DNA from: Protopterus annectens
Taxonomy: Eukaryota > Chordata > Ceratodontiformes > Protopteridae
Direction: 5' to 3'
Assembly (NCBI RefSeq): GCF_019279795.1
Contig: NC_056739.1
Location: 15,757,292-15,821,291 of the forward strand
DNA length: 64,000 bases
Made by a program: the position numbers and the translations under genes
The notes under the pieces: model-generated
Told to the model about the DNA's origin: nothing
Seen by the model: only the letters and a program-made list of their open reading frames with translations
The model's database searches: none
Shown: positions 22,621 to 34,357 of the stretch, one piece after another
Layout: the number at the start of each line of letters is the position of its first letter
How positions within the stretch are numbered: position 1 is the stretch's first letter

Positions 22621-22924
22621 TTTAATAATTTAATTTAATTTAATTTAATATGAATATCCAATATGATGTTGTAATATGTCCACCTATCTATACAATGTAC
22701 TTTTATATAATGATATGTTAATATGTTATTATATCTCTACTTTGGAAATAATAAATATATATTATTATTATTTAATTATTGTTTCAATTCCTAACTTTTA
22801 TTCAACTTTTTTACAGCCCTCTTAGGGTCAGCAGCAAAAATTTTTAAAAACAGGTGAAATAGATATGTGGTCATTTAATCCTTTCCCTCCACATGCATCC
22901 AAACGCAATTGACACATCATTTCC

Positions 22925-25265
22925 TTATATTCTTACTTTGTTTCCCAGTCCCCCCCCTCTTTCAGGGTGTCCAACCTCTTCTAATACCCAGAATTTGAAA
23001 TTAGCCTCCTTGCAATTCATCAAATGCCTATATAGTGCATTATTCACATTTTGCTTGTTGATATCCCTTATATGTTCGTATATTCTGGCTCTAAAATGTC
23101 TCTCAGTTTTACCCACATAATATTTTGAACACACCTTACAAAAGGCCAAATAAACCACACCCTGAGTATAGCAACTACTATAATTCTTAGCTTTCAAAGT
23201 AATTCCTACGCTAGGTATTGTCAAATGCTTTTGTTCTGCAATGAAAGAGCACTGGGCACACCGTCCACATTTAAAAGTTCCCCGTTTTCTATTTACACCT
23301 ATAGCTGCATTGGTTTTATTAGTCTTATAATATTCCAGCATGTTCTTTATATTCCTATTCCTCCTGTAACTATATTTTATATTCTTCTGAAATATATTAG
23401 TTTTGCCATACATTTCATTAAACATCCCCCATGTCTCATCTATACATTTTCTTAGCCACCCCATACCTTTGTGGTAAGTTAATGTAAGGAAGGGTAGACC
23501 ATCATTTATATTACTATTCATACTACTTCCTTGTCTATTTTCTTGCATTTCATTAACTACAGAAGTACCATTTTCTTCCAATACATCCGATAAACCCCTC
23601 TTTTTAATAGTAATTAATGGTACATATCTGTTTTCATTTCTTCCTTTAAGAACATACTCTGCTACATTATCAATAATTCTTGATGGATAACCTCTCTCCT
23701 GAAACATCTGTTCTACATTTTTAATTTCCATAATAAAATCACTGCCGCTTGAAATCATTCTTGCCATTCTAATAATTTGCCCTTTGACAATGTTCTTTTT
23801 TAAGAACTGGGGGTGATCACTACTATAATGTAGGTAGGCATTAGAAAAATGCTTTTTCCGATAAATATTAGATTTATAACAACCATTATAATAATCTTTT
23901 TCTAATTGAACATCTAAAGAATGGATAACATCCTTCCCAATCTCGAAAGTAAATTCTAGAAAATTAGTAGTATGACTTGTATACCTTATAAATTCATCAA
24001 TTGTATTCTCTGCTCCTTCCCATACAATAAAAATGTCATCCAAAAACCTGAAATATTTTATTATATGTTTTTTGTATATGCAAGAGAAGATGAAATTTAA
24101 CTCCCAATACAACATCACAATATTAGCATATATTTGGTGCGCAGGCTGATCCCATGGCAACACCTTCCTTTTGGTGGTAGTACTCCCCCTGAAAGTAAAG
24201 ATAGTTATATTTCAAAATACGTTCCATGTTTTCAAGGATCACTCTATATTCATCATTTGTAAGACCATCTGTTCCTGTTATAATCTCATCAAACCATTTT
24301 AACCCTTCATCTTGTGGAATGACTGAGAACAGATCTTTAACATCAACTGTTAAGAATATATAGTCATTATTATATGGGCAATTCACAATTTTCTTTAAAA
24401 AATCCCATGAATCAATAAGAATATGTTCAAAATTATTAAGAATATGCTTAAGTTTATAGTCCACATATATAGCCAAAGGTTGAGTTTTTGAACCCTGAGA
24501 AGACACAATTGGCCGCACAGGGGGATCTACAATTGATTTATGTACCTTCGGAATTCCGAAAATAATGGGTATTACAGGTTTAGGAACACTGAAAAAATTG
24601 TACACATCTTTGTCAATCAAACCTTGAAGGAGATTGTCCTCCATTATAAGGTCAATTTTCTTATACGAAATATTAATTTCATTCTTTGATACGATCTCGT
24701 ATTGATTCTCCTTGTCCAAAATATCCAGCATTTTCCTATTATATTCCCATTTATCCATTAGTACCACCCCTCCACCTTTGTCTGGCTTCATCACTCTAAC
24801 TTTGTCATTTCTACCAAACTCATTTAATATATTAAACTCAGTGGATGTTAAATTACCTGTCATTCCCATATTAATATCTTTTTGATTTTTATTATATAAA
24901 TACCTAATGTTCTTCATGACACATTTTTCAAAATTAAATAATTCTTTATGTAATGGTGGGTTGTAGGTACTAGATCTTTTTAATTTTAATATACTGCCTC
25001 TGTTGTCTTCATATTTTTTATCCATAGAGTTATGAATAAAATTTAATTTCTGTGTATATAACTTGATATCTAATAAGATATTGTCCAAAGGTGGCATATT
25101 ACTAACAACAAAACTAAAACCTTTTATAAATAAATTAAAATAATCTTCACTAATCTGAATATCTGTGTAATTAAATATATTAAAATTGTTAAAAGAATTA
25201 ATAATGTTATTACCATTAGTCTCTTGGTTAGTGCTCTCCTGTCCCCCAATTGATGTCTCTTCCAC
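22925..25265 (-). pseudogene. PLE1 ORF2: reverse transcriptase plus GIY-YIG endonuclease
   Basis: The frame 25265-24123 holds the RT fingers (KPDKGGGVVLMD, FFSVPKPVIPIIFGIPKVHK, PPVRPIVSS, LTVDVKDLFSVIP, GVAMGSACAP). A frameshift near 24140 moves reading to 24163-22925, which holds FRFLDDIFIVW with the catalytic Asp pair, a linker with CGRCAQC, and the GIY-YIG domain (GVVYLAFCKVCSKYYVGKTERHF, with downstream R and E). Otherwise it is open, about 780 residues in all. PLE RTs are telomerase-related and prime on nicked DNA. A single indel inactivates this copy. Confidence 0.92.
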
Positions 25266-25288
25266 ATTACTTAAAACACTACTGGTAA

Positions 25289-25714
25289 TTAACGTTGCGG
25301 TCTCCCTGTATACTGATTGTTGTTCTCCGCTATCTGTGCATATGTTGGTTGTACATTCCGGTTTCTTATTCTTTCTGATCTCCTTGGTTCGTCTATTTCT
25401 AAAGGGATGACATTCCTCCTGTTAAACCTATTCTCGTTGCTTTCATATCTTTGATAATCAGTAGTGCCAATAGCTTCCAATTCATTATAAAACTGTTCTC
25501 CATCCCTAAATTCATAGTTCCTCTGATATTGATTATTGTTGTAATACTTACTAGCAGAGTAAGGGTTTTTCTTTTTATAATTCAAATCTGGTCTCCTGTC
25601 ACAATAATATGCTAGATTTAATTCATATTCCTTTAAATCTCTTTCTATTTTAGACAGTTTTCTGTTCATGTTAATATTTGTATAATAATCAATATCCTGT
25701 AATATTCTATAAAT
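25289..25714 (-). pseudogene. PLE1 ORF1, C-terminal half
   Basis: Hydrophilic, charged and Asn/Tyr-rich: INMNRKLSKIERDLKEYEL (possible coiled coil), then RRSERIRNRN and the stop at 25289, only 24 bases before the ORF2 start at 25265. The other half lies at 31919-32607, beyond DIRS-C. The function is unknown; upstream ORFs of this kind in PLEs are presumed to bind RNA. Confidence 0.75.
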
Positions 25715-25898
25715 AGAAGTTATGTTCTTACCATAACGTTCCATGTTAGTTGTCTTCTTCTCGCCTTCTTCTTGCTGGATGGGTTCGGAGCCGACCTCGG
25801 CCCGACTCCACTCTAAAAGCTCGAGAGTTGGTTCCACCGGCTCGAGGCTCCCCTTATATCCCACAATGCTAGGCGAGAGTTACCTCAGATCTCGTTTG
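25715..25898 (-). repeat. 3' inverted terminal repeat of DIRS-C
   Basis: Starts AGAAGTTATGTTC with about 30 outer bases unique to this end, then pairs with 31762-31918. The hairpin has GGAGCCGA at 25787-25794, but its second arm has lost two bases. Confidence 0.9.
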
Positions 25899-26100
25899 TA
25901 AGCTAACCCAGCTTATATCAAAAACAGTATAACTGTGAAACAGAATCCACCTCTAACAGCAGGAAGAAGGGGTGACCTATATCCTGAAACAAGAAAATAT
26001 GCATAATAGCATATGACTAAGAAAGAGGTGGTAGAAAGAGAGGTCACGATCACAACTCCTCTAGGTCTGTCCAGGCCAGGGGAAGGAGGGTGGGGCCTTA

Positions 26101-26203
26101 AGAAGAAGGCGAGAAGAAGACAACTAACATGGAACGTTATGGTAAGAACATAACTTCTATATGTTAAGTTGTCTATCTCGCCTTCATTCTTGCTGGATGG
26201 GAC
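26101..26203. other. Internal complementary region of DIRS-C
   Basis: Inverted 3' tip (CATGGAACGTTATGGTAAG, ending AACTTCT), then ATAT, then inverted 5' tip (GTTAAGTTGTCTATCTCGCC). The joint is better preserved than in DIRS-A, which lost a few bases here. Confidence 0.88.
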
Positions 26204-26230
26204 CGTCCCTAGCACCTTGTCCCGGGTGGC

Positions 26231-27290
26231 CTAACGGAACAGACTCCTGAGAACAGTGGAACCAAAATTAGCTCTATGCCTAGAAGCTAAATCCAACTTA
26301 TAATGGGAAATAAAAGTGTGAGGAGTAGCCCAAGTAGCCGCTGCACAAATGGTGTCAATAGGCAGTCTGTCTTGGAAGGCTAGAGAAGTAGCCAAAGCTC
26401 TGGTGGAATGGGCTTTAGGTTTATCAGGCAGTTTTGGTGTCTAATCTCATAAACAAGGGTAATCAGAGATGTTAGCCATCTGGATAAAGATACCTTGGAA
26501 ACTGGAAGTCCCTTTCTGCTTTCCATAGGAGACAAACAGCTGATCAGATTTTCTGAATAGTTTCGTCCTGTCCAAGTAGTACCTTAATTGACGATGAACA
26601 TCCAGGTAGTGTAATTTTTGTTCAGACCTATTTGAATACTCCGGGAAAAAGACAGGGAGGTCAATGCATTGGTTTAGATTTGATGTTGAAACCACCTTAG
26701 GCAAAAGGACGGGTTAGTTCGTAAGGAAACTCTGTCCTTATGGAACACAAGGTAAGGAGAACGACAACTGAGTGCTTGAAGTTCTGAAATTCTTCTAGCT
26801 GATGTGATAGCCACCAGAAAGAGAGTTTTCCATGATAATAACTTTAAGGAACATGAAGCTGCAGGTTCGAAAGGGGAAAGAATCAAAGAAGCAAGAACTA
26901 AATTTAGGTCCCAAGGAGAAGGAGGATTTCTTACAGGAGGTCTGAGAAGAAAAACTCCTTTCAAAAAGGCTTTGCAGAGTTTGTGGGACATTAGGGCAGA
27001 TTCAGAAATACCCACATGGAAATTAGAAATAGCTGCCAATTGAACCTTAAGAGTAGATGGAGATGAACCTGCATGGAAGAGTTCAGCAAGAAAATCAAGG
27101 ACTAGTTGGATGGATGCGGTGAAAGGATCTATGTGCTTTCCTTGTGCCCAATATGAGAAGCGTTTCCACTTACTCAAATAAATCTTTCGAGTGGAAGATT
27201 TATGGGAAGCTATCAAAATATCTCTAACAGAGTGAGATAATTGAGGAAGCCTGGCTACGGTTGGAAGTGGAGGAACCAAGCAGTGAGGTT
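26231..27290 (-). pseudogene. DIRS-C tyrosine recombinase
   Basis: One frame carries the N-terminal part through ITSARRISELQAL (first Arg, about 26800) and LRTNPSF; a 1-base slip near 26700 moves it to 26704-26447 (HRQLRYYLDRTK). Another near 26440 leads to HSTRALATS (about 26400) and TFISHYKLD (about 26295). The stop is TAG at 26231. Only two or three small indels separate it from an intact YR of about 345 residues. Confidence 0.9.
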
Positions 27291-29130
27291 CAGAGAGGGG
27301 AGGGAGCAATGAAACTGACCCGACTGATGGATCAAAAGATCTGGAACTAGGTCCAGATTCCACGGTCGCTCCAAAAGAAATCGATGTAGAAAGGGGAACC
27401 ACACTTGTCGAGGCCAGTAAGGAGCAATGAGGATCAATGAGGCCTTCTGAGCGATAGCTTTCTGTATTACTTGAGAGATCAATGGGAAAGGAGGAAATGC
27501 ATACAGAAGTCCCCGGGGCCAAACTTGGACTAGCGTCCCTGCTGGGTTGGCCTGGTAAAGGGAATAGAGTGAAGTATTCTCTGCACTTGCTGTTTTGGGG
27601 AGTAGCAAAAAGATCGCAGCAAGGCTGACCCCACTTGATAAATATCTCTCTCACTACAGAGTCTTTCAGAGACCACTCGTGAGGCATGAGAATAGCTCTG
27701 CTCAACTTGTCCGCAATGTGATTGGACTTCCCGGGGATGTGCGTTGCTATCAGAAAACGCTGAGAAGAAATCGCCCATTGCCACAGTCTGAGTGCTTCTC
27801 GACACAGGGGGTATGATCTGGTTCCGCCTTGTTTGTTGATGTACCACACTACAGACATATTGTCTGTCTGGATTGCAATCGTTCCCAAGGGAAGAGAGTC
27901 TTGAAGGGCTTGCAACGCTAACAGCACTGCTCTCATCTCCAGAACATTTATGTGCAAGTGGCATTCGTTTGGTTGCTATGTGCCCTGGACTGTCCTGCCC
28001 TGATAATGCCCCCCCCACCCGATCAGGGAGGCATCCGTTGTCAGAGTAGCAACCGGAGGAGGTGGAACAAACGGTCTCCCCAACAGGAGCTGGCGGGAAG
28101 ACATCCACCACATGAGATGCTTTTTGCACGCTTGCGTGATCATAATGTTGTGAGACATTGGAAGTTCCTGGTATGACCATTGAGAAAAGAGCATCCACTG
28201 AAGGATCCGCATGTGGTATCTGGCCAATGGGAGGAGAGGTATGGCCGCTGCCATGATTCCCAACACCTTTAGAACTAACCTGGCTTTGGCTCTGCTGTTG
28301 TTGAGAAGAAGTGACACCAATTTTTGAATGTCTGATATCCTTTGGTTCGTTAGAGTTACAGACATGTTTACAGTATCTAAAATTGCGCCTATGTAGGTAA
28401 TAGTACGACAAGGCGACAAAACAGACTTTTCGCAATTTATTGAGATACCCAGTTTTTGACAGACGCGAAAAGTGTAATCTCTGGCCATCAGAAGGAGATG
28501 CTTGGTGGGAGCTGTGAGGAGCCAGTCGTCCAAATATGGAAACACCTGGAATCCTTGTCGTCTCAGGTGAGAAGCTACCACTGCCATGCATTTGGTAAAC
28601 ACCCGGGGGGCAGTGGTGAGACCAAAGGGCAGGGCCCTGAATTGAAAATGACTGGTTCCCAGCCTGAAGCGGAGGAATCTTCTGGAGCGTCTGTTCATTT
28701 TTATGTGATAGTACGCGTCCTGAAGGTCTATAGAGCACATCCAGTTTCCTTTTCCCAATAGGGAAGAATGGATTGCAGCGTGACCATCCGAAATCTTGTT
28801 TTCTTGACCGATCTGTTCAAGATACTGAGATCCAAAATTGGTCTCCAGTCCCCTGTTTTCTTTGGAACTAAAAGAACCTTGAGTAGATTCCGGATCCTTG
28901 TTGGTCTGCTGGCATTGGCTGAATAGCTCTTTTTGCAAGCAGTTTTGAAATTTCCAAAGCTGCTATATCCCTTTGAGCGGGTGGAACATCTGGAAGGGAT
29001 TTTTTTGACTGATTTGGAAAACGAAGAAAGGGGATGGAATAACCTTCGGAAATGATGGACTGTACCCATTTGTCTTGTGTCAAGGATAGCCAGGCTTCTG
29101 GGTACAGTGACAATCTTCCCCCGACTGCCT
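27255..29130 (-). pseudogene. DIRS-C RT / RNase H / methyltransferase-like
   Basis: The RT core in 28938-27976 has WMCSIDLQDAYYHIKMNRR, LPFGLTTAPRVF and YLDDWLLTAP, running on to TTDASLIGWGGHYQG of RNase H. The frame then shifts at 27975 to HINVLEMRAVLL, QTDNMSVVWYINKQGG and IADKLSRAI. The final LILIAPYWPRQVWF region is in 27608-27255. RT is entered from an N-terminal frame (PEAWLSLTQDKWVQSII) that overlaps the end of gag. Confidence 0.92.
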
Positions 29131-29156
29131 CCGAAGATGGGCAGTCGGGCAACACC

Positions 29157-31410
29157 TCAGGGATGCTGAAAGGGCTTGTCAGGAAAGGCTTCCCGATTGC
29201 CCTGGTTCTGCGGACCCCCCCTGCCCCTAGGGCGACGTCTACCATTGTTATTCCCACCTCTGCCTCTGGTAGGAAAACAACTCTGTGCGTCAGGCGAAGT
29301 CCCTTGAGATTGTTTACGGAACCACATCTTTCCACCCTTCTGGCCTTTGGGGTAAGGCCTAGAAGGAGTCGAAAAATGGACTCCGACGGCAGAAAGGGTC
29401 TTGCCATCCGTCTCGCACCTAGTCAGGGTTTCTTTCACTTGAGGACCAAAAAGAGAAGATCCATCAAAAGGGGAGTTCGTGAAAGACGTCTTGAAAGGTT
29501 CCGCAAAGTTGCATAGCCGCATCCAGGCGTGCCTACGTAAGGCTACCCCTGTTCCTGCGGCTCTGCTCGCTCCATCGGCCGCATAAGAGAGGAGGCGCAT
29601 GGAGGAGTTGGAAATGGAATTAAGGATAGCCAGCTGCGTGTTCATTTTTTCTTGGAACCCCGCAGCTGTAGGGTCCTTCAACATCTCACTCGCTTCCTTG
29701 ACCAAGTCCCTTTGAAGACGAGTGAAATGGCACAGGTAATTCAGCGAACGCATGGTAAAGGTCGCTGAGGAGAACATCCGCTTTCCGTACCTATCCATGG
29801 ACCTAGATTCCTTGTTAGGTGGATGGACAGGCACTGAAGGATCAGCCAGTTCCTTCTTTGTGGCGGCAGCTACCACCATAGCATCCACAGAAACTCCTTT
29901 TGATAAAAATTGCTTGTCTGATGGAGCTGTGATGAATTTGGAGGGTCTCCTGGGAGTGGGGTCCACTGAATCAGGAGCCGTCCATGCCTTTTTAGCAACC
30001 ACCTGCATGAGGGGGTCGAAGGGGGGGGACACCCAGGAGGTGGAAGGACGAGAGCCAAACGCCTCAAGATACACAGATTCGTCCTCTGAAGGGTTGAGGG
30101 CTGGCCAATTTCCCCTCTGTTTAAGGATCTCCAGAATGTCTGCAAATGAGACATCTTCAGAAGGGGAACGGGGGGAACCCTCAGAATCATCCAGATCTGT
30201 GTCCGACGTGATAGACTCAGGTGAGTCAATGTGCTTCCTCTTGCACTTCCTCTTCCGAGGGGGCTCTTCTGCCAAATCAGGAGAGGCCTCGAAGAGGATG
30301 AAATCCCAAAGGGGCTCCTGAGGAGCTGGCTCTCTGCGGTCCGGGATGAGGGAGTGAGTCGACTTACCCTGAGGCAGCATAGAGGGAGGGGCTGACGGAG
30401 CCGACTGTGGAGTAGAGCCAGGCTCTAACACACTCCGCATGACCTCGAAGCCCCCTGTCAGGCAGAGCCAGAGGTCCCCGCTCCGAGGAGCTAAAGACCC
30501 CCTCGGCACCGACAGTGATGGCTCGAGGCGATGTCGGAGCCGAACTCACCAGCCAAGCACCGAGAGGGAGAGGGGGTCGGACAAGGGTCCGATGCCACTC
30601 ACCCCCCCCGGAGCCGACGAGGGAAGTCCGGCGCCGAGATTCCTCCACAGAAGAAAACGGAGCCGACGACGGAGCCGAAGACAATTGTCTCGGCTCCGAA
30701 GTGACCACAGTCTCGGTTCCGACACGACCCGGCTCCGAACTCAAAAGAGTCGAAGGAGGAAAGAGTTGATGGACCGGGGCAGGCACCGACTGATGAGTCG
30801 GGCTCTGAAGCATCTGGGCAAGTGCCTCGGACTTAAGTAGTCGACTCACCACCCTCTGAAGGTCATGATCGGAAAGCCTCGATGACCTAGAGGAATGAGA
30901 CCTTTGGCTCCGTTCAGACAGCAGGGGAGATCCTGGAGCCGAATGAACGGAGCCAAGAGAAGGTGACCTAGACCTCTTTCTGGTTGTCGGCTCCGAAGAT
31001 CTTGTCGGAGCCGACACAGGTACCTCGATAACCTCGGTTCCGGCCGGAGCCGAGGAAGCCACAGAAACTGTGGACTGAGTCTTATCGGCTCCAGCCGGAG
31101 CCGATAAAGGCAAAGGTTGAACAACCTGAGGTCTCTGCTCAGAAGCCGGAGCCGAAGACCTCGATGCCTTAGAGGGCTTCCCTGTTGAAACTGACAGGGA
31201 ATCCTCTGGTTTTAACAAGCCTCTCAAAATTAACTTGTTCTTTCTTTCCTGCAGGACCCTGGGGCTGAAGCCATGGCACACAGCACAGGAGTCCTGCAGG
31301 TGCAAAGGCCCCAGACAGTAGACACAAGAAGTGTGAGCGTCTGTCAGAGACATTTTCTGACAGCACGCATCACACTTCTTGAATCCAGAGACCTTTGCTT
31401 CCTTTGACAT
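29157..31410 (-). pseudogene. DIRS-C gag-like protein, one frameshift
   Basis: Starts at MSKEAKVSG. The Cys/His cluster is KKCDACCQKM, CVYCLG, CAVCHGF in residues 10-55. A Ser/Pro/Ala-rich region with SAPAGA-type repeats and RKRSRSPSLG follows, then acidic DVSFADILEILKQRGN, a helical block MDRYGKRMFSSATF, and an RGRGG tail near 29250. A single frameshift at about 30450-30500 joins 31452-30364 to 30509-29157. About 750 residues if joined. The RNA would be full of short hairpins from the octamer described in the findings. Confidence 0.85.
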
Positions 31411-31761
31411 AATCCTAACTGACAGGAGTACACTAACACACACCAAACACACAGTTATACCCTGTCAGAAAAATTATTAATACTAACAATTTTAGTAAAA
31501 AATACAAGAAATTAAGCACAAAAAAGTTAAGAAACTACACAAACACACCCTAAGGAAGGGAAGGCCAAAGGCCCAAGGGAAGAACCAGCGGTTCTTTTAA
31601 AGAGAAAACGGGGAAAAATAGGGTCGGGGATAAAAAACTAAATCCTACACTAATTTGTGAAGAATTAAGGTTAAAAAGGGGAAAAAAGAATAACTTTTTA
31701 GTATAAAAAGCTAACACTCACCAGGAACCGGTAGAAGCAACCAACCTCGAAGCTGTAGCGG

Positions 31762-31918
31762 CAAACGAGATCTGAGGTAACTCTCGCCTAGCATTGTGGG
31801 ATATAAGGGGAGCCTCGAGCCGGTGGAACCAACTCTCGAGCTTTTAGAGTGGCAGTGGAGCCGAGGTCGGCTCCGAACCCATCCAGCAAGAATGAAGGCG
31901 AGATAGACAACTTAACAT
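31762..31918 (-). repeat. 5' inverted terminal repeat of DIRS-C
   Basis: Inverted match to 25715-25898, ending GACAACTTAACAT, with a perfect octamer hairpin at 31857-31874. Confidence 0.9.
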
Positions 31919-32607
31919 TATATGTTTTTATACTCTTCTACTGAAAATAAAACATCAGTGCTAATGCTCAAATACAAGTTGTCAATCTCTTTTTTAGTGT
32001 TTTCCATATTCACTTTGTTATATTTGATCATTTCCTTTAAAATGGCCAGCCCACAATCATTTAATATACCAGTAACAATTTTAAAAAACTTGTTGTCATA
32101 CTTCGCATTATTAGGATACTTATTCAATCTAAGACCTTTAGGCACAATTTTTTCCTTTAAACATTTCTCAAAATAATTATTTTCGACTGCCCAGGCCTTA
32201 TACTTCTGTAACAATATTTTAAATGTCTTACAATTGTCTTTAAAAGTAGGGACTTCCTGGTTCTCCTTTCTTCTTACTTTTTCGCTCGTATTGTGAAATG
32301 AGCGATTGAGCCAAGTTCCGAAGTCCATATCCTTATATGTTTCAGCTATTGGGACCGCTTTCCGTTGCATGTTCTGTCCCAGATTAGACCTCAGAACTGT
32401 AACGTTCCTTGTGTTTGCATTCAACAGCCCGTTCTCCTCACCTCGCCGCTCTTTTCTGGCATCTGACGTCATCAATTCCGCATCTAGTACTCTCTGACTG
32501 CTTTGCGCACATGGAATCTCGCTGGCTGTACTTAAAGGTATAGCTTCTGCTTGCGAATGCGCTTGTATCACCTTGATTAGTTCAGATAGTAAACTACTGG
32601 TATCCAT
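31919..32607 (-). pseudogene. PLE1 ORF1, N-terminal half
   Basis: Starts MDTSSLLSELIKVIQ at 32607 and stays open until DIRS-C cuts it at VEEYKNI. It includes a basic segment (KVRRKENQEVPTFKDN) and a conserved-looking block (LKEKIVPKGLRLNKYP, FKIVTGILNDCGLAILKEMI) like upstream ORFs of other PLEs. With 25289-25714 the whole would be about 370 residues. Confidence 0.78.
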
Positions 32608-32683
32608 GGCAGGATATTCTCGTTCACGGATCAGGTACCTCCCAAAGAGCAGCTAGTAACCACAGAGCACAAAAAATTGTCAC

Positions 32684-32944
32684 ACCAAGTAGCAAAAACC
32701 TGTTCCACGAACAATAAAAGTCTTCCTCCCACACAAGTCCAAAAAGATAGAATCCACCAGCGAAGTTATATAGTCGATTTATTTTCACACCAAACAAGTA
32801 AAACAAGAAAAATCTGAGCGCTTTCGTCTCCCTTCGGAGACTTCTTCAGAGATAAATTAAAACCACAAAATACATCAGTTTATATACTTTATCTAGTGGG
32901 CTGGTCAATAGATTAATTAATTAATTAGCACATTTCTTTCATCA
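32684..32944 (-). repeat. Pseudo-LTR of PLE1, 5' copy
   Basis: Direct repeat of 21553-21813. It abuts the second copy of the 1.4-kb duplicated segment at 32945. Confidence 0.92.
32812..32853 (-). ncRNA. Hammerhead ribozyme motif, PLE1 5' pseudo-LTR
   Basis: Identical to the motif at 21681-21722: CTGAAGA core (32849-32843), stem II with GAAG loop, GAAA core (32825-32822), short stem III and stem I AGAT. Confidence 0.8.
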
Positions 32945-34357
32945 GAGCAGAAAGATGGAGATCTCACTGGAACCGAAACAGTCAGCACCAGGACACTTGG
33001 AGCCAGGATCTCTGAGCCCTCAGAGGAGGTTAGCAGAGGAAGACTAGGTGGGGTCAAATAAGATATGGTTCTTGCACTGGGAGGGGCTGGGACCAAGGAT
33101 ATGCCTGAAAGTCTCCCTCACTGCAAGGAGATGATCCACCAACCTCAACACATCCATTTCTGTCAGACTCTTAGTGGAACAAATCGACTGGTTACAAGGG
33201 GATTTTGGGTGTTCCAAAAAGGGGCTAAGTAAATGACCTGCAAAAGGATCTATGGACGGGGAGTATCTGGTCCTAGGATGATCAAGAAAGGAAAATTCAG
33301 TGTTTTCCACTGGCACCGAAGACATCAGTGCAGAAACAGGAGATGGCACTGAGACTATCAGTTCCATGGTTTGATCTTGCGTCTGCGCCGACAACTTCGG
33401 CACTGATAAAGGAGGCAGTTTCAGTACCGAGGTCAGCACTGAGGTACCTTTTAAAGGAACTGTCGGTTCTGCACTGGTAGAGGGAACCGAAGCTTTAAGT
33501 CTTTTGGTAGTCAGTGCTGAGGAAGAAGTTGGCACTGATCAACTCCTCCTTTAAGGCTTGTCAATTTTAGATGTTAGAATGGGGGCTACCAACAATGGTA
33601 GAAAGGAACACTCAAAGGTAAAGAAAGCTAAGAGCAATGGTAGGAAAGACCACAGTGAAGTGTAGAAAGAAAAGCGTTTACTACCACTAATTTTTGATTT
33701 ATTTATATTTTTTTATTTATTTAAACTACGAGAAAAACGGGAGAAACTAAAGACTACCAACAATGGTAGCACAGAGTACACCGAACTGTATAAGAGAAGG
33801 CAGAGAGGACAAGCGAATAGTGATCGAAAAGGGGTAAACTACAGAAAATACCACAACTATGATATTAAGGAAGAACAAACCTATAACAGTACAAAAGGCT
33901 AGAAAAATAAGGAAATATAATACTTAGTTCGAGAGCTAGCTGGTTATGCGTCTGTCACAGGAAAGTGGCACGTGAGATCTGAGGTAAATGGGAGAAGAGC
34001 ATTCTGGGTAGGACTTAAGCTTGAGAGTTTTTGGTTCTCGCGAGCTGTAGTAATGGCCAAGTTGGTTCCGATATTTGAACCGAACCCACAGGTCAAGGAT
34101 AAATGAAGATTAACAATGTCAGATGCTCTAATTTGGTGATCTGTCTTTATTTTAGAGCTCTCCTTGCACTCCTGACAGCTAGAATCCTTGGAAGGCACCC
34201 CTAAGCTTTGGAAGCTGGTAGGTCTCTGGAGAAGAATCCAAAGTTTAGGTTACAACAGTCATCTAAATGTTGAACATCTAGTGTGTCTGAGTAACAGAAG
34301 TATGCATGAGATACATTTCTAAATATATAAAAATAATACAGCATTTTGACATATTTG
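32945..34357. repeat. 1.4-kb direct repeat flanking PLE1, right copy
   Basis: Collinear with 20137-21552. It contains a partial DIRS-B gag (33535-33044 is open on the minus strand, Ser/Pro/Val-rich), the DIRS-B 5' ITR at 33968-34124 and 233 bp of downstream sequence. It is better preserved than the left copy in the gag frame. Confidence 0.9.

Larger units (their letters stand above)
25715..31918 (-). mobile_element. DIRS-C, full-length DIRS inserted in PLE1
   Basis: 6204 bp with both ITRs, the ICR and all coding regions. Sister of DIRS-A and DIRS-F, with only a handful of frame breaks. It cuts PLE1 ORF1: the plus-strand left flank ends ATTCTATAAAT and the right flank begins TATATGTT. No clear long target duplication, as expected for YR integration. 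Confidence 0.95.
21553..32944 (-). mobile_element. PLE1, near-complete Penelope-like element
   Basis: Direct pseudo-LTRs of 261 bp lie at both ends, each with a hammerhead motif. Between them, on the minus strand, are ORF1 and an ORF2 with RT plus GIY-YIG endonuclease. Without the inserted DIRS-C the element is about 5.2 kb. The RFLDD box and the Cys-rich linker recall Neptune-type PLEs. The pseudo-LTRs differ at only one or two positions by eye, so insertion is relatively recent. Flanks are a 1.4-kb direct duplication. Confidence 0.9.

Noticed and set aside
24200-24560. PLE1 RT as a host telomerase gene
   Set aside because: The RT is fused to a GIY-YIG endonuclease and framed by pseudo-LTRs with hammerheads, which identifies a Penelope-like element.
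29752-30321. 189-codon plus-strand open frame opposite DIRS-C gag (similar ones at 61314-61856 and 5417-5767)
   Set aside because: It appears at the same place antisense to gag in each sister copy and follows from gag codon bias; no known domain and no separate support.
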